A stretch of DNA of 42,846 nt from Candidatus Giovannonibacteria bacterium (GTDB lineage: Bacteria > Patescibacteriota > Minisyncoccia > UBA11713 > 2-01-FULL-45-33): positions 1-42,846 of the forward strand of contig JAUYMO010000020.1 of assembly GCA_030699445.1 (NCBI GenBank), written 5' to 3'. Numbering within the stretch: the first letter of the stretch is position 1; every line of letters starts with the position of its first letter. Shown here one piece after another: positions 6,308-13,043 of this stretch. The position numbers were made by a program, and so were the translations under genes. Below the pieces are notes generated by a model. The model had not been told where the DNA came from. It saw nothing but the letters and a program-made list of their open reading frames with translations, and did not search any database.

Positions 6308-6643
6308 TCATAATGGAGGAGGAGGTGATAGCGAAAGCGGTGTTTTTTCATGAATCTCTATCTCATTTAGTTGCCCATCACAGACCCCAATAACAAACAC
6401 GCCGCTTTTCTGATTTAAATCCTTTAACTCCTTCACTTTTATGTCAAAATATTTCTCTTTTCCGTCCTGCTCTCGGAGTGCCTCTTTTACTTTTGGGTCC
6501 TCCGGTGGCAATATTGGCGTGAGCTTTTCTATAACTTGGCTTTCAGAATTAGCCTTTACAATAAATAGATGTGCACGGCTCCATGCTGTCCAGCCATGCA
6601 TACCGAGGCACGGAATAAAAACTTGTGCAAGAAATAAGCTCAT
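6308..6643 (-). CDS. Orphan protein of unknown function, 111 aa
   Basis: I do not recognise this protein. It starts with a short hydrophobic stretch (MSLFLAQVFIPCLG), then an HLFIVKANSESQVIEKL segment of mixed strand and helix, then KYFDIKVKELKDLNQKSGVFVIGV, and ends in a serine/proline tail. The fold may be a small alpha/beta domain. It is an independent unit with a canonical promoter, a strong Shine-Dalgarno (AAGGGGG), and its own terminator. This style differs from the leaderless core genes and matches four other orphans in the window. Confidence 0.7.
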   Translation of the reverse strand: MSLFLAQVFIPCLGMHGWTAWSRAHLFIVKANSESQVIEKLTPILPPEDPKVKEALREQDGKEKYFDIKVKELKDLNQKSGVFVIGVCDGQLNEIEIHEKTPLSLSPPPPL

Positions 6644-6668
6644 AAAACACCCCCTTTCTTCTGTGCCT

Positions 6669-6696
6669 ATAATACTCCCGCAATTTAAGAAGTCAA
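6669..6696 (-). promoter_or_regulatory. Canonical promoter of the 6308-6643 gene
   Basis: On the minus strand TTGACT (6691-6696), a 16-nt spacer and TATTAT (6669-6674) are followed by a leader carrying AAGGGGG ahead of the ATG. Confidence 0.8.
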
Positions 6697-6716
6697 GTGC
6701 CGCGTAGTATTTTTTG

Positions 6717-6756
6717 AATTTGCAATTTACACGCCATAGCGGGTTAATTGCAAATT
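6717..6756. promoter_or_regulatory. Inverted repeat upstream of the 6821 hydrolase, possible operator
   Basis: AATTTGCAATT (6717-6727) and AATTGCAAATT (6746-6756) form perfect 11-bp arms around an 18-nt spacer. The repeat lies between two divergent promoters, so it could serve as a shared operator; that is inference. Confidence 0.5.
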
Positions 6757-6769
6757 TGATTTATTAGAG

Positions 6770-6812
6770 TTGCAAAAAATATAGAACGATGCTAGAAAAA
6801 ATAAAGAAGGAG
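6770..6812 (+). promoter_or_regulatory. Promoter and strong ribosome binding site of the 6821 hydrolase
   Basis: TTGCAA (6770-6775), a 17-nt spacer ending in TGC, and TAGAAA (6793-6798) form the promoter. AAGGAG (6807-6812) lies 8 nt before the ATG. Confidence 0.65.
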
Positions 6813-6820
6813 AATTCTTT

Positions 6821-7525
6821 ATGGACAAATTTTGGGTTGAAAGGCGTGAAAGCGGTATTGACAACAAAAAAGCGCTTCTAATTTTCCCTCACTGGGGAGC
6901 GTCCGTTTGGCCGTATAAATGGCTTGCGAAATATTTTACGGATTATCGCATAACTATTTATCAATGTCCTAGTTCGCTTTTAAGTTCGGACATTGAAGCC
7001 ACGTTTCGCAATTTTGACCTTTTGGAGTCAGCGGCTTTGAGCGACATTAAACGTTTAAAGAGCGAAGGCGTTCGCGATTTTAGTTTTTACGGGGTTAGCT
7101 TGGGGAGCGTTATGGCTTTTCGTACCGCCAATATTTTAGCGTTTGCAGACGGTAGGGCGAACGGAGTCGTTGTAAATTTAAGCTGCGCTGATTTCCCGTT
7201 CGCGGTTTGGAACGGCAGCGCGACAGAACCAATCAGAGAAGATTGGAGAGAAAGGGGCGTGAGTTACTCAGAAATAGACCAGGCTTGGTCATATCTTTCG
7301 CCCATTAACAATTTACAGCGCCTCAAGGAAACAAAAATATTATTTTTTGCTTCCAAAAAGGACGCAGTCATGAATTCTCCCAATGTAATGGATTTGGCCG
7401 ACACGCTTGCTAGTAGTTTTCCTAAAGCCGAAGTTTACACGAATGTTTTTCTGGGGCATTATTTGGGCGGCGCCAAGAATTTTTTGCGCCTGCGCACTAT
7501 GAGAAAATTTTTAGATAAACCCTGA
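6821..7525 (+). CDS. Alpha/beta hydrolase-like protein, 234 aa
   Basis: The fold is inferred from an early FPHWGASVW oxyanion-type turn, the nucleophile elbow GVSLGS (Ser93 in 91-96), a late ILFFASKKDAVM strand with a candidate catalytic Asp, and FLGHYLGG with a candidate His near residue 214. A soluble esterase, lipase or acyltransferase of unknown substrate is likely. It stands alone with its own promoter, Shine-Dalgarno and terminator; the TGA stop lies inside the terminator loop. Base composition is similar to the surroundings. Confidence 0.7.
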   Translation: MDKFWVERRESGIDNKKALLIFPHWGASVWPYKWLAKYFTDYRITIYQCPSSLLSSDIEATFRNFDLLESAALSDIKRLKSEGVRDFSFYGVSLGSVMAFRTANILAFADGRANGVVVNLSCADFPFAVWNGSATEPIREDWRERGVSYSEIDQAWSYLSPINNLQRLKETKILFFASKKDAVMNSPNVMDLADTLASSFPKAEVYTNVFLGHYLGGAKNFLRLRTMRKFLDKP

Positions 7526-7550
7526 CCATCCGGCGGGTTTTTTTATTTTT
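7517..7550 (+). terminator. Intrinsic terminator of the 6821 hydrolase gene
   Basis: AAACCC (7517-7522) and GGGTTT (7535-7540) pair across a loop that contains the stop codon, followed by a T-rich tail. Confidence 0.65.
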
Positions 7551-7576
7551 AATCTGTCTTGTGATACCATAAATAT

Positions 7577-8347
7577 ATGGATATAAACGAATCAAAATAT
7601 CTGCATATCAGGCCGCCGAAGGAGGCGCTTTGGGCGCTAGTCGTGTTTTTGGCTTTGGCCAGTATTTATATGGCGGTAAAAATCAACGGCGAATGGAACG
7701 GCTACGGCAGAATTATTCCGCCCAACACCATTACGGTTTCGGGCGAGGGAAAAGTTTTGGTAAAGCCAAATATCGCGGTTATTAATATCGGAGTTATAAA
7801 AGAAGACGCTGATTTGGCTAAAGTTCAGCAAAACGCCGCCGATATAATGGGGCAGCTCACAAAATTTTTAAAAGAAAATAAAGTAGATGAAAAAGATATT
7901 AAAACAACCTCTTACAGCATTAGCCCGCGGTATGATTATAAAGAAGGCGAACAAAAACTGCGCGGTTATGAAGTTTTCCAAAATCTGGAAGTGAAAATAA
8001 GGGACTTAGGAAAAGTTGGCGCGATTCTTTCCGGCGCGGCTGCCCGCGGTGCCAACCAAGTCGGCTCTCTGACTTTTTCGGTGGACGATTCCAAAAAAGC
8101 CAAAGATGAAGCGAGAGCCATGGCCATAAAAGACGCTAGAGAAAAAGCAAGCAGGCTTTCGGCGGATTTGGGAGTGAGTTTAAAAAAAATAGTAAGCTAC
8201 GGAGAATCTGGCGGAGATATTCCTCCAATTTACGCGCAAGCAGATTTCGGTTTTGGAAAGGGCGGGGCCATTTCCGCGCCAGTTCCTGCCCCTTCCGGCG
8301 AAAACGAAATCCGAGTTACGGTTAATTTGACTTACGAAATCAAATAG
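7577..8347 (+). CDS. SIMPL-domain (DUF541) membrane-anchored protein
   Basis: This 256-aa protein has one N-terminal membrane segment (LWALVVFLALASIYMAV, about residues 18-34), which should leave a SIMPL/DUF541 domain outside the membrane. The family start TITVSGEGKVLVKPNIAVINIGV is seen in shortened form (NTITVSGEGK, VLVKPNIAVI), along with the mid-domain TTSYSISPRYDY and the late KDAREKASRLSADLG. The family is linked to outer-membrane and periplasmic stress in other bacteria; its job here is unknown. A -10 TACCAT ends 6 nt before the ATG, so it is probably leaderless. The TrmH-family gene follows after 3 nt. Confidence 0.88.
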   Translation: MDINESKYLHIRPPKEALWALVVFLALASIYMAVKINGEWNGYGRIIPPNTITVSGEGKVLVKPNIAVINIGVIKEDADLAKVQQNAADIMGQLTKFLKENKVDEKDIKTTSYSISPRYDYKEGEQKLRGYEVFQNLEVKIRDLGKVGAILSGAAARGANQVGSLTFSVDDSKKAKDEARAMAIKDAREKASRLSADLGVSLKKIVSYGESGGDIPPIYAQADFGFGKGGAISAPVPAPSGENEIRVTVNLTYEIK

Positions 8348-8350
8348 GGG

Positions 8351-8848
8351 ATGAAAATTTTTCTTATTTTGCACAATGTCCGAAGTTTGCATAATGTCGG
8401 CTCAATTTTCCGGACGGCCGAAGGACTGGGCGTTAAAAAAATATATTTAACTGGATATACGCCGGAGCCATATGATATTTTCGGAAAACTTCGGAAAGAT
8501 TTTCAAAAAACCGCGCTCGGCGCGGAAAAATATTTGGAGTGGAAGCAAGTTAAAAATATTTTCGCTTTAATTAAGCGTCTCAAACAAGACGGCGTTAAAA
8601 TAGTCGCGCTGGAGCAATCAAAATCTTCTATTAATATTAAAAAATTCAAACCGCGCGCAAAATTTGCGTTGATTTTGGGAAACGAAGTCACTGGCATTCC
8701 GAAATCCGTTCTTAAAAAATGCGATAAAATTATAGAAATCCCCATGCGCGGCAAAAAAGAGTCGCTGAATGTTTCAGTAGCGGCAGGAATTGCGCTTTAT
8801 GCTTTGCGCAACTTAGACGTCGGACGTCTAAGTGAGACGTCTAAATGA
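8351..8848 (+). CDS. TrmH/SpoU-family RNA 2'-O-methyltransferase
   Basis: This 165-aa SPOUT enzyme carries the three family motifs: NVRSLHNVGSIFRTAEGLG (motif 1), ILGNEVTGIPKSVL (motif 2) and IPMRGKKESLNVSVAAGIAL (motif 3, shown here within 20 residues). It should methylate ribose in tRNA or rRNA; the target base is not readable. There is no extra RNA-binding domain, as in TrmL-like minimal members. The last 12 residues (from LDVGRL) are encoded by a palindromic sequence and are probably an acquired tail. Confidence 0.9.
   Translation: MKIFLILHNVRSLHNVGSIFRTAEGLGVKKIYLTGYTPEPYDIFGKLRKDFQKTALGAEKYLEWKQVKNIFALIKRLKQDGVKIVALEQSKSSINIKKFKPRAKFALILGNEVTGIPKSVLKKCDKIIEIPMRGKKESLNVSVAAGIALYALRNLDVGRLSETSK
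8812..8844 (+). repeat. Palindromic tail sequence in the trmH-like gene
   Basis: CTTAGACGTC (8812-8821), a central G, and GACGTCTAAG (8823-8832) form a 21-bp palindrome. A third half-copy GACGTCTAA follows at 8836-8844. The core GTCGGAC equals the centre of one arm of the 51-bp element in holA and uvrB. Confidence 0.85.
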
Positions 8849-8868
8849 CCCAAACCAGGTTTAGGTCA
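8846..8868 (+). terminator. Hairpin after the trmH-like gene
   Basis: TGACCCAAAC and GTTTAGGTCA pair with one mismatch around CAG, starting at the stop codon. A T run follows only about 12 nt later, so termination is uncertain. Confidence 0.4.
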
Positions 8869-8893
8869 GTTGAAATAGGTACTAATTTTTGGA

Positions 8894-8922
8894 AATAAAA
8901 AGGAACGATATCATTATCGTCC
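8894..8922 (-). terminator. Intrinsic terminator of the 8941-9138 gene
   Basis: On the minus strand a stem of GGGACGATA with TATCGTTCC around an ATGA loop is followed by TTTTTATTT. Confidence 0.75.
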
Positions 8923-8940
8923 CGATTTCGTTAAGAATTT

Positions 8941-9138
8941 TTACTCGGTTACTAGGATAGTCAGCGACCCGGTTTTGCGGACAGCCTCCAGATGATCATC
9001 TATCCGAACCTTTCCTTTTTCGTTTGAAAGCGCAATGGTCTCGAGGATTCTTTGGTCTTCTGCAGAATCTGCAGTTAGTATGATTTTGTGGCTATACCAA
9101 AGATCCAATTTCTCTCCGACTGTTTGAATTGTTCTCAT
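8941..9138 (-). CDS. Orphan small protein, 65 aa
   Basis: I do not recognise this protein. Two predicted strands (DLWYSHKIILTADS and SLTILVTE) flank helical segments (EDQRILETIALS and DDHLEAVRK), so a small alpha/beta domain is likely. The gene has a canonical promoter, a perfect GGAGG Shine-Dalgarno 6-7 nt before ATG and its own terminator. That complete signal set argues that it is a real, independently expressed gene despite its size. Confidence 0.7.
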   Translation of the reverse strand: MRTIQTVGEKLDLWYSHKIILTADSAEDQRILETIALSNEKGKVRIDDHLEAVRKTGSLTILVTE

Positions 9139-9144
9139 TTTTCA

Positions 9145-9184
9145 CCTCCTTTTTCGAGTCTAGCATATATAAAAGCATTGTCAA
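9145..9184 (-). promoter_or_regulatory. Promoter and Shine-Dalgarno of the 8941-9138 gene
   Basis: On the minus strand TTGACA (9179-9184), a 16-nt spacer and TAGACT (9157-9162) lead to GGAGG (9145-9149). Confidence 0.8.
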
Positions 9185-9233
9185 GCCCCAATCTTGGCTC
9201 TAAAAATTAGCACCGATTATAAAGGGGAGGTAA

Positions 9234-10169
9234 TTAATAACTTGTCTCCGTGATTAATTTTCCAAGCTGGCCAAAAAGCTGGATGTTTTCGTGCCGGTTG
9301 CCCCACATTTCGGCGTTTTTGCCGAGATAAATTCTCCATTCCGGCTGGTTGAAATCGGAATCGTTTTTATGGTCGGCCACGCACCCGGCGTAGCTCGCGT
9401 GCTGCGAAACGAATTCGGCGCAATCATTATTTATTCCGGTGTCGGCGTTGATAGTGGGCGAGACGCAGGAATTCAAGCTCTCAATATAATCTATGCACCT
9501 GTTATTTAAATTTCTCGGCAAAGCCAAGTCCGATATCCTCGGGCAGGAAAAAGACATTGATGGAGAAATATTTTTTCCTTGCGCCATATAACCGGAACAT
9601 TTGTTTATTTTAAAATTTTTACCCAAAGCACTTTCGCCCGTGGCTATAATCGCGCGCTCGCCGTATTTCAAAGAAATATTATTTCCATATTCATCTTTGC
9701 CGATGGTCGCCGAAGCCCTGTCCCTATTTTGGAGCGTGAGGCCCGAAATAACCGCGGTCTGCTTATTTTCATAATCAAAATTGTCCAGAGAAATATATTC
9801 TTGCGAAAAATCTCCGTAAGCAGCTCCGCCGGTGTTAACGCGAAGCGGATTTTTTAAAGGAGCGCTTGTTGCGGGCGCAGGCGGAGCCGGAGCGGGCTGC
9901 GCCGCGCTTTTAATTGGATTTTGTATTGTCGGAGGCGGCGTGGTTATGTTAGGCAAAGTGAAAAAAGAGCTGTTTGTGGATTGGTTTGTCGGCGCAGTTT
10001 CCGGCGCCGTGGGGGAGCCGGAAGTTCCGGCGGCGCCGTGCTCCGGAAATTGTCCCGGGGCTTGCGTTTGCGGGCTTTTGGTGAAAAGATTTAAGTTTTT
10101 TCTTTGAAAACTAAAAACTATGCCGATGATGATAAGCACGAATATCAGCCACATGACATCTTTATTCAT
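9234..10169 (-). CDS. Membrane-anchored, cysteine-containing lamin-tail-like surface protein
   Basis: The chosen start (MNKDVMWLIF) gives 311 aa; an upstream in-frame start at 10280 would read through the promoter and is rejected. A single membrane segment (residues about 5-22) is followed by a long Pro/Thr/Ala-rich linker and then a beta-rich domain (EYISLDNFDYENKQTAVISG, GERAIIATGESALG). The C-terminal part has regularly placed cysteines (NKCSGYM, FSCPRI, RCIDYIESLNSC, DCAEF, AGCVADHKNDSDF) and ends in EWRIYLGKN and QLFGQLGKL. From memory this arrangement matches lamin-tail-domain proteins of Parcubacteria. It is probably displayed on the cell surface. Confidence 0.7.
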   Translation of the reverse strand: MNKDVMWLIFVLIIIGIVFSFQRKNLNLFTKSPQTQAPGQFPEHGAAGTSGSPTAPETAPTNQSTNSSFFTLPNITTPPPTIQNPIKSAAQPAPAPPAPATSAPLKNPLRVNTGGAAYGDFSQEYISLDNFDYENKQTAVISGLTLQNRDRASATIGKDEYGNNISLKYGERAIIATGESALGKNFKINKCSGYMAQGKNISPSMSFSCPRISDLALPRNLNNRCIDYIESLNSCVSPTINADTGINNDCAEFVSQHASYAGCVADHKNDSDFNQPEWRIYLGKNAEMWGNRHENIQLFGQLGKLITETSY

Positions 10170-10191
10170 ATTTGCTATAATAGCAAGTATG
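10167..10191. promoter_or_regulatory. Symmetric divergent promoter, leaderless both ways
   Basis: TGCTATAATAGCA (10173-10185) is palindromic apart from its centre base. Read rightwards it is an extended -10 (TGC TATAAT) ending 7 nt before the ATG at 10189. Read leftwards it is TGC TATTAT ending 7 nt before the ATG at 10169. Confidence 0.8.
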
Positions 10192-10350
10192 GGAAAAGAA
10201 GGCGAGCTATTTCCGGTAATAGAAAAAAAGCCGCATGGCATAGAAAAGCTACGCGAATTGGAGAAGGAACTTGAAGCCAAAAAAAAGATAAGAGAACAAA
10301 AAGAGCGCCAAAAAAGAATAGACGAGATTTTAAAAAAAGATAAAAAATAA
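10189..10350 (+). CDS. Small charged coiled-coil protein, 53 aa
   Basis: I do not recognise a family. After a short start (MGKEGELFPVIEKK) the product is almost entirely a Lys/Glu/Arg-rich helix (EKLRELEKELEAKKKIREQK) that should form a single coiled coil. The ATG at 10189 is chosen because the divergent -10 lies 7 nt upstream; the open frame extends to 10120 only by reading into the opposite gene. DoxX follows after 3 nt, so the two are probably cotranscribed. Confidence 0.6.
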   Translation: MGKEGELFPVIEKKPHGIEKLRELEKELEAKKKIREQKERQKRIDEILKKDKK

Positions 10351-10353
10351 ATT

Positions 10354-10701
10354 ATGCTAAGCGTATTGCCTCAATTTTTAGATTATAGTTTCTACGCCCC
10401 CACAATTTTGAGGCTTGCCTTGGGGGCAGTTTTTTTAATTCACGGATACCCAAAACTTTTTGAAGCTCGACTGCGGCTCGCGGGTTTGCTGGAATTCATA
10501 GCCGGCGTTTTATTGGCCATCGGGCTTTTTACCCAAGCCGCCGCCTTGGTTCTGGCGGTTGAACTTTTAATTATAATTATTTGGTTTAAACGCGGGCAAA
10601 AATTCGTGGGCGGGTGGGAATTTGATTTTGTTTTACTTATTATGGCGCTCGCGCTTTTGGTTTTGGGCTCCGGCGCCTGGGCTTTTGATTTGCCTTTATA
10701 A
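10354..10701 (+). CDS. DoxX-family integral membrane protein
   Basis: This 115-aa protein has four predicted membrane helices (about residues 11-30, 40-62, 65-80 and 88-108). The family signature is the first helix with LRLALGAVFLIHGYPKLF and the following GLLEFIAGVLLAIGLFTQAA. DoxX proteins are linked to redox or sulfur metabolism in other organisms, but the role here is open. Its stop is one base from the next ATG, giving a tight operon. Confidence 0.85.
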   Translation: MLSVLPQFLDYSFYAPTILRLALGAVFLIHGYPKLFEARLRLAGLLEFIAGVLLAIGLFTQAAALVLAVELLIIIIWFKRGQKFVGGWEFDFVLLIMALALLVLGSGAWAFDLPL

Positions 10702-10702
10702 T

Positions 10703-11314
10703 ATGGACGCCGGAGACATTGTTTTTGATATTGAAACCCAGAAATCTTTTGATGAAGTTGGCGGACAAAGCCATTTTGATAAACTTGGCGTGTCCGTGGT
10801 CGGCGCGTATCTTTACGGGGCAGGCTTGCCCGGCCGACAGGCGGGAGAATATTTAACATACGAAGAGCACGAAATTCCGGCTTTTGAAAATCTGCTGAAA
10901 AAAGCCGGACGCGTGGTCGGTTTTAATATCCATCATTTTGACTTGGCGGTTTTACAGCCCTATATTTCCTGGAATTTAAAAAATCTGCCGACGCTGGATT
11001 TGATGGATGACGTAAAAAAATCGCTGGGCTTCCGGCTTCGTTTGGACAGCTTAGCGGACGCGACTTTGGGCGTCCGGAAAAGCGGGGACGGCCTGCAGGC
11101 CTTGAGATGGTATAAAGAAGGCAAAATGGATGAAATAAAAAAATATTGCCTGAAAGACGTGGAGATTACAAAAAATCTTTATGAATTTGGCAAAAAGAAC
11201 GGCCATGTGCTATTTTATTCAAGAGACACGGGCGGCAAGGTGGCGGTACCCGTGGCTTGGGAGAAGCCGGAAAAGCTAAACATGGAAAAAAATGTCCAAC
11301 TCAAAATTTTTTAA
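10703..11314 (+). CDS. RNase H-like 3'-5' exonuclease (DnaQ/PolB-type fold)
   Basis: This 203-aa protein carries the DEDD exonuclease motifs: ExoI VFDIET (Asp9, Glu11), ExoII GFNIHHFDLAVL and ExoIII YCLKDVEITKNLYEFG (the Yx3D form). It resembles stand-alone exonuclease domains related to family B polymerases. The start at MDAGDIVFDIET is chosen because it directly precedes ExoI and follows the DoxX stop by one base. A GC-rich palindromic repeat encodes LPGRQAG in a loop between ExoI and ExoII. It overlaps the next gene by 23 bp. Confidence 0.82.
   Translation: MDAGDIVFDIETQKSFDEVGGQSHFDKLGVSVVGAYLYGAGLPGRQAGEYLTYEEHEIPAFENLLKKAGRVVGFNIHHFDLAVLQPYISWNLKNLPTLDLMDDVKKSLGFRLRLDSLADATLGVRKSGDGLQALRWYKEGKMDEIKKYCLKDVEITKNLYEFGKKNGHVLFYSRDTGGKVAVPVAWEKPEKLNMEKNVQLKIF
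10818..10845 (+). repeat. GC-rich palindromic repeat in the exonuclease gene
   Basis: The core is GCTTGCCCGGCCGACAGGC. It is inserted in frame and gives GLPGRQAG. It aligns with the copies in holA/rpsT and mutM. Confidence 0.8.
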
Positions 11315-11774
11315 CATATTGGGCGCGGAATTAAACTTGGACGAAGTAGTCCAGGCGATTTACGATTTTGTTAAATTAAAACCGCAAAGAAAATATAAAA
11401 TAATTATCGGCTCGGATTCTTCAGCGAGAAACGAAGTGGCTTTAATTACCGCAATAACCATTTGGCGCGTTGGAAACGGCGGAATTCATTTTTGGACGAA
11501 ATCCGAAGTTATGAAATTCCACGGCTTGAGGGAAAGAATTTATAAAGAGGCAATCCAATCCATAACTTTGGCGCAGGAATTGCGCGGAAGATTAAAAGAC
11601 GCGCTGGGCGACGAATTTTTCTGGGACGACCAGATTCATATTGATGTCGGCGAGAACGGACCGACAAAAGAATTGATTGATACCGTCGTTGGAATGGCGA
11701 AAGGATACGGCTTTGATGTTCAAATAAAACCAAACGCCTTCGGCGCTTCGACTGTCGCGGATAGACATACTTAA
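11292..11774 (+). CDS. YkuK/DUF458-family RNase H-like protein
   Basis: This 160-aa protein resembles the DUF458 (YkuK) family. Seen are KYKIIIGSDSSARNEVALIT near the start, ERIYKEAIQSITLAQELR in the middle, and QIHIDVGENGPTKELIDTVV followed by GYGFDVQIKPNAFGASTVAD near the end. Conserved acidic residues (GSDS, HIDVGENG) fit an RNase-H-like fold; the biochemical role in the family is not settled. It overlaps the 3'-5' exonuclease gene, so two RNase-H-fold proteins are co-expressed. Confidence 0.85.
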   Translation: MSNSKFFNILGAELNLDEVVQAIYDFVKLKPQRKYKIIIGSDSSARNEVALITAITIWRVGNGGIHFWTKSEVMKFHGLRERIYKEAIQSITLAQELRGRLKDALGDEFFWDDQIHIDVGENGPTKELIDTVVGMAKGYGFDVQIKPNAFGASTVADRHT

Positions 11775-11779
11775 AATTC

Positions 11780-11851
11780 GTCTCCGTCGTCCAACGGATA
11801 GGACGCAAGCCTCCGAAGCTTGAAATCCGAGTTCGAATCTCGGCGGGGACA
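11780..11851 (+). tRNA. tRNA-Arg (anticodon CCG)
   Basis: The acceptor GTCTCCG pairs with CGGGGAC. The D stem GTCC pairs with GGAC, the anticodon stem CAAGC with GCTTG around loop CTCCGAA, and the T stem CCGAG with CTCGG around TTCGAAT. The discriminator is A, and CCA is not encoded. It reads CGG codons. Confidence 0.93.
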
Positions 11852-11901
11852 CAGGTTCGATTTTTACCCGCCTTTGGCGCGGCCTGTCGAGGGCAAAAAA
11901 T

Positions 11902-12678
11902 ATGCCAGAACTTCCGGAAGTGGAGATTACAACAAGAAAATTGAAAACGCTTATTTTAGGAAAGCGGATTTTAAATTTTAATAGGAAAATTTTAAATATT
12001 GAGCGGAAAGGAAAGGCGATTTTGATTTATCTTTCCGGCGGGAAAATTTTGGGATTTCACCAGCGGATGAGCGGGAAGCTTTTGGTTGTAGGGCGCGCCC
12101 GCCTGTCGGACGGGCAGGGCCGGGATGATAAACACATAAGAAAAAGATTTAAACTTTCCGATGGGCGAGATTTAGTTTTTCACGACGTGCGCAAATTTGG
12201 TGTGATTTGGTATGGCACAGCCAAAAAAGTTTTGAAAGACAACTATTTTAAAACTTTGGGCGAAGACGCGCTAACCGCAGGGCTTCAAAGTATTAAGAAT
12301 ATTTTATTAAATCGGAAAGGAAAAATCAAAGCATTCTTATTAAATCAAAAAAATCTTGCTGGAATCGGCAATATTATGGCGGACGAAATTTTATGGAAAG
12401 CGAAAATCCATCCCGAACGAGAGATTAAAACACTTCGATATATCGAAGTAAAAAGATTATGGAAGGCGCTCAAATTTATTTTAAAAAAGAGCATCAAACT
12501 CGGTGGTTCAACGATGCGAGATTGGCTTCATCCGGGCGGGGAGAAAGGCGGATATTTCAAAAAAAGGTATGTTTATGGCAGAGAAGGCCAAAAATGCTTT
12601 CGCTGTCGCGCTAAAATCTCGCGAAAAAAAATCGCCGGCCGCTCCAGCTATTTCTGCCCGCGATGCCAAGTGCTATAA
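11902..12678 (+). CDS. mutM: Formamidopyrimidine-DNA glycosylase
   Basis: MutM/Fpg removes oxidised purines such as 8-oxoguanine and cleaves the strand. The 258-aa product starts MPELPEVE with the catalytic Pro2 and Glu3. It has the minor-groove probe (HQRMSGKLL), the helix-two-turn-helix (QKNLAGIGNIMADEILWKAK) and a C-terminal zinc finger with CFRC and CPRC. A GC-rich palindromic repeat encodes ARLSDGQG in frame in the N-terminal beta-sandwich. It lies between two tRNA genes; the end of its coding region contains a promoter-like TGCTATAAT. Confidence 0.95.
   Translation: MPELPEVEITTRKLKTLILGKRILNFNRKILNIERKGKAILIYLSGGKILGFHQRMSGKLLVVGRARLSDGQGRDDKHIRKRFKLSDGRDLVFHDVRKFGVIWYGTAKKVLKDNYFKTLGEDALTAGLQSIKNILLNRKGKIKAFLLNQKNLAGIGNIMADEILWKAKIHPEREIKTLRYIEVKRLWKALKFILKKSIKLGGSTMRDWLHPGGEKGGYFKKRYVYGREGQKCFRCRAKISRKKIAGRSSYFCPRCQVL
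12098..12120 (+). repeat. GC-rich palindromic repeat in mutM
   Basis: CCCGCCTGTCGGACGGGC is the core. Compared with the holA/rpsT copy read on the other strand, two positions are changed; one lies in each half of the element. Confidence 0.82.
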
Positions 12679-12679
12679 T
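12671..12679 (+). promoter_or_regulatory. Extended -10 promoter for tRNA-Pro
   Basis: TGCTATAAT overlaps the last codons and stop of mutM and lies 36 nt before the mature tRNA 5' end, giving a short 5' leader for RNase P to remove. Confidence 0.55.
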
Positions 12680-12715
12680 CCCAAAGGCGCACCCTTGGTC
12701 CAGCACTAAAATTTT

Positions 12716-12786
12716 CGGACTGTAGTATAGCGGTAGTACGCACCCTTGGGGTGGGTGTAGCCCGAGTTCGACTCTCGGCAGTCCGA
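12716..12786 (+). tRNA. tRNA-Pro (anticodon GGG)
   Basis: The acceptor CGGACTG pairs with CAGTCCG and is followed by A73; C1-G72 with A73 is the usual proline identity set. The anticodon stem CACCC pairs with GGGTG around loop TTGGGGT (anticodon GGG, G37). The T arm is CCGAG-TTCGACT-CTCGG. CCA is not encoded. Confidence 0.92.
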
Positions 12787-12790
12787 TTTA

Positions 12791-12828
12791 AAATTCAAAA
12801 ATCCTCCCTAAGGAGGATTTTTGAATTT
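12791..12828. terminator. Strong bidirectional terminator
   Basis: A 17-bp perfect stem (AAATTCAAAAATCCTCC and its complement) with loop CTAA separates tRNA-Pro from the convergent DUF1059-rpmB unit. A or T runs at the stem base allow use on both strands. Confidence 0.9.
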
Positions 12829-12830
12829 GT

Positions 12831-13019
12831 TTAATCGTCTACGTCTTTGAGGCTACTCTGGATTTCTTTTCTTAACTCCGGAGTGTCTGCGTGGCCGTGG
12901 TCGGCTACCGCGTGTTTTATCGCAGTATCCAAAACTTCTTCCGCTGTGCCGGAGATGTAGAGAGAGCAATTTTTCTCGCTCGGCATCAATCTGCAATCCG
13001 CCGCTTTTCTATTTGCCAT
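12831..13019 (-). CDS. DUF1059-family small protein
   Basis: This 62-aa protein matches the DUF1059 pattern: DCRLMPSEKNCSLYISGTAE followed by EVLDTAIKHAVADHGHADTP and ELRKEIQSSL. The conserved Asp, Cys and His residues could bind metal, but the function of the family is unknown to me. It is downstream of rpmB on the same strand with a 24-bp gap and no Shine-Dalgarno, and it ends just before a strong terminator, so it is the second gene of a two-gene unit. Confidence 0.8.
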   Translation of the reverse strand: MANRKAADCRLMPSEKNCSLYISGTAEEVLDTAIKHAVADHGHADTPELRKEIQSSLKDVDD

Positions 13020-13043
13020 TTGATTAAAATTTTAAATTAATAA

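Noticed and set aside
10170-10280. A longer start for the surface protein at 10280 (37 more residues)
   Set aside because: The extra residues are the antisense of the coiled-coil gene and cross the divergent promoter; the membrane helix begins right after the ATG at 10169.
12671-12679. TGCTATAAT at the end of mutM as a leaderless promoter for a protein
   Set aside because: No start codon follows at 6-7 nt; the next gene is tRNA-Pro, so it was annotated as a tRNA promoter.
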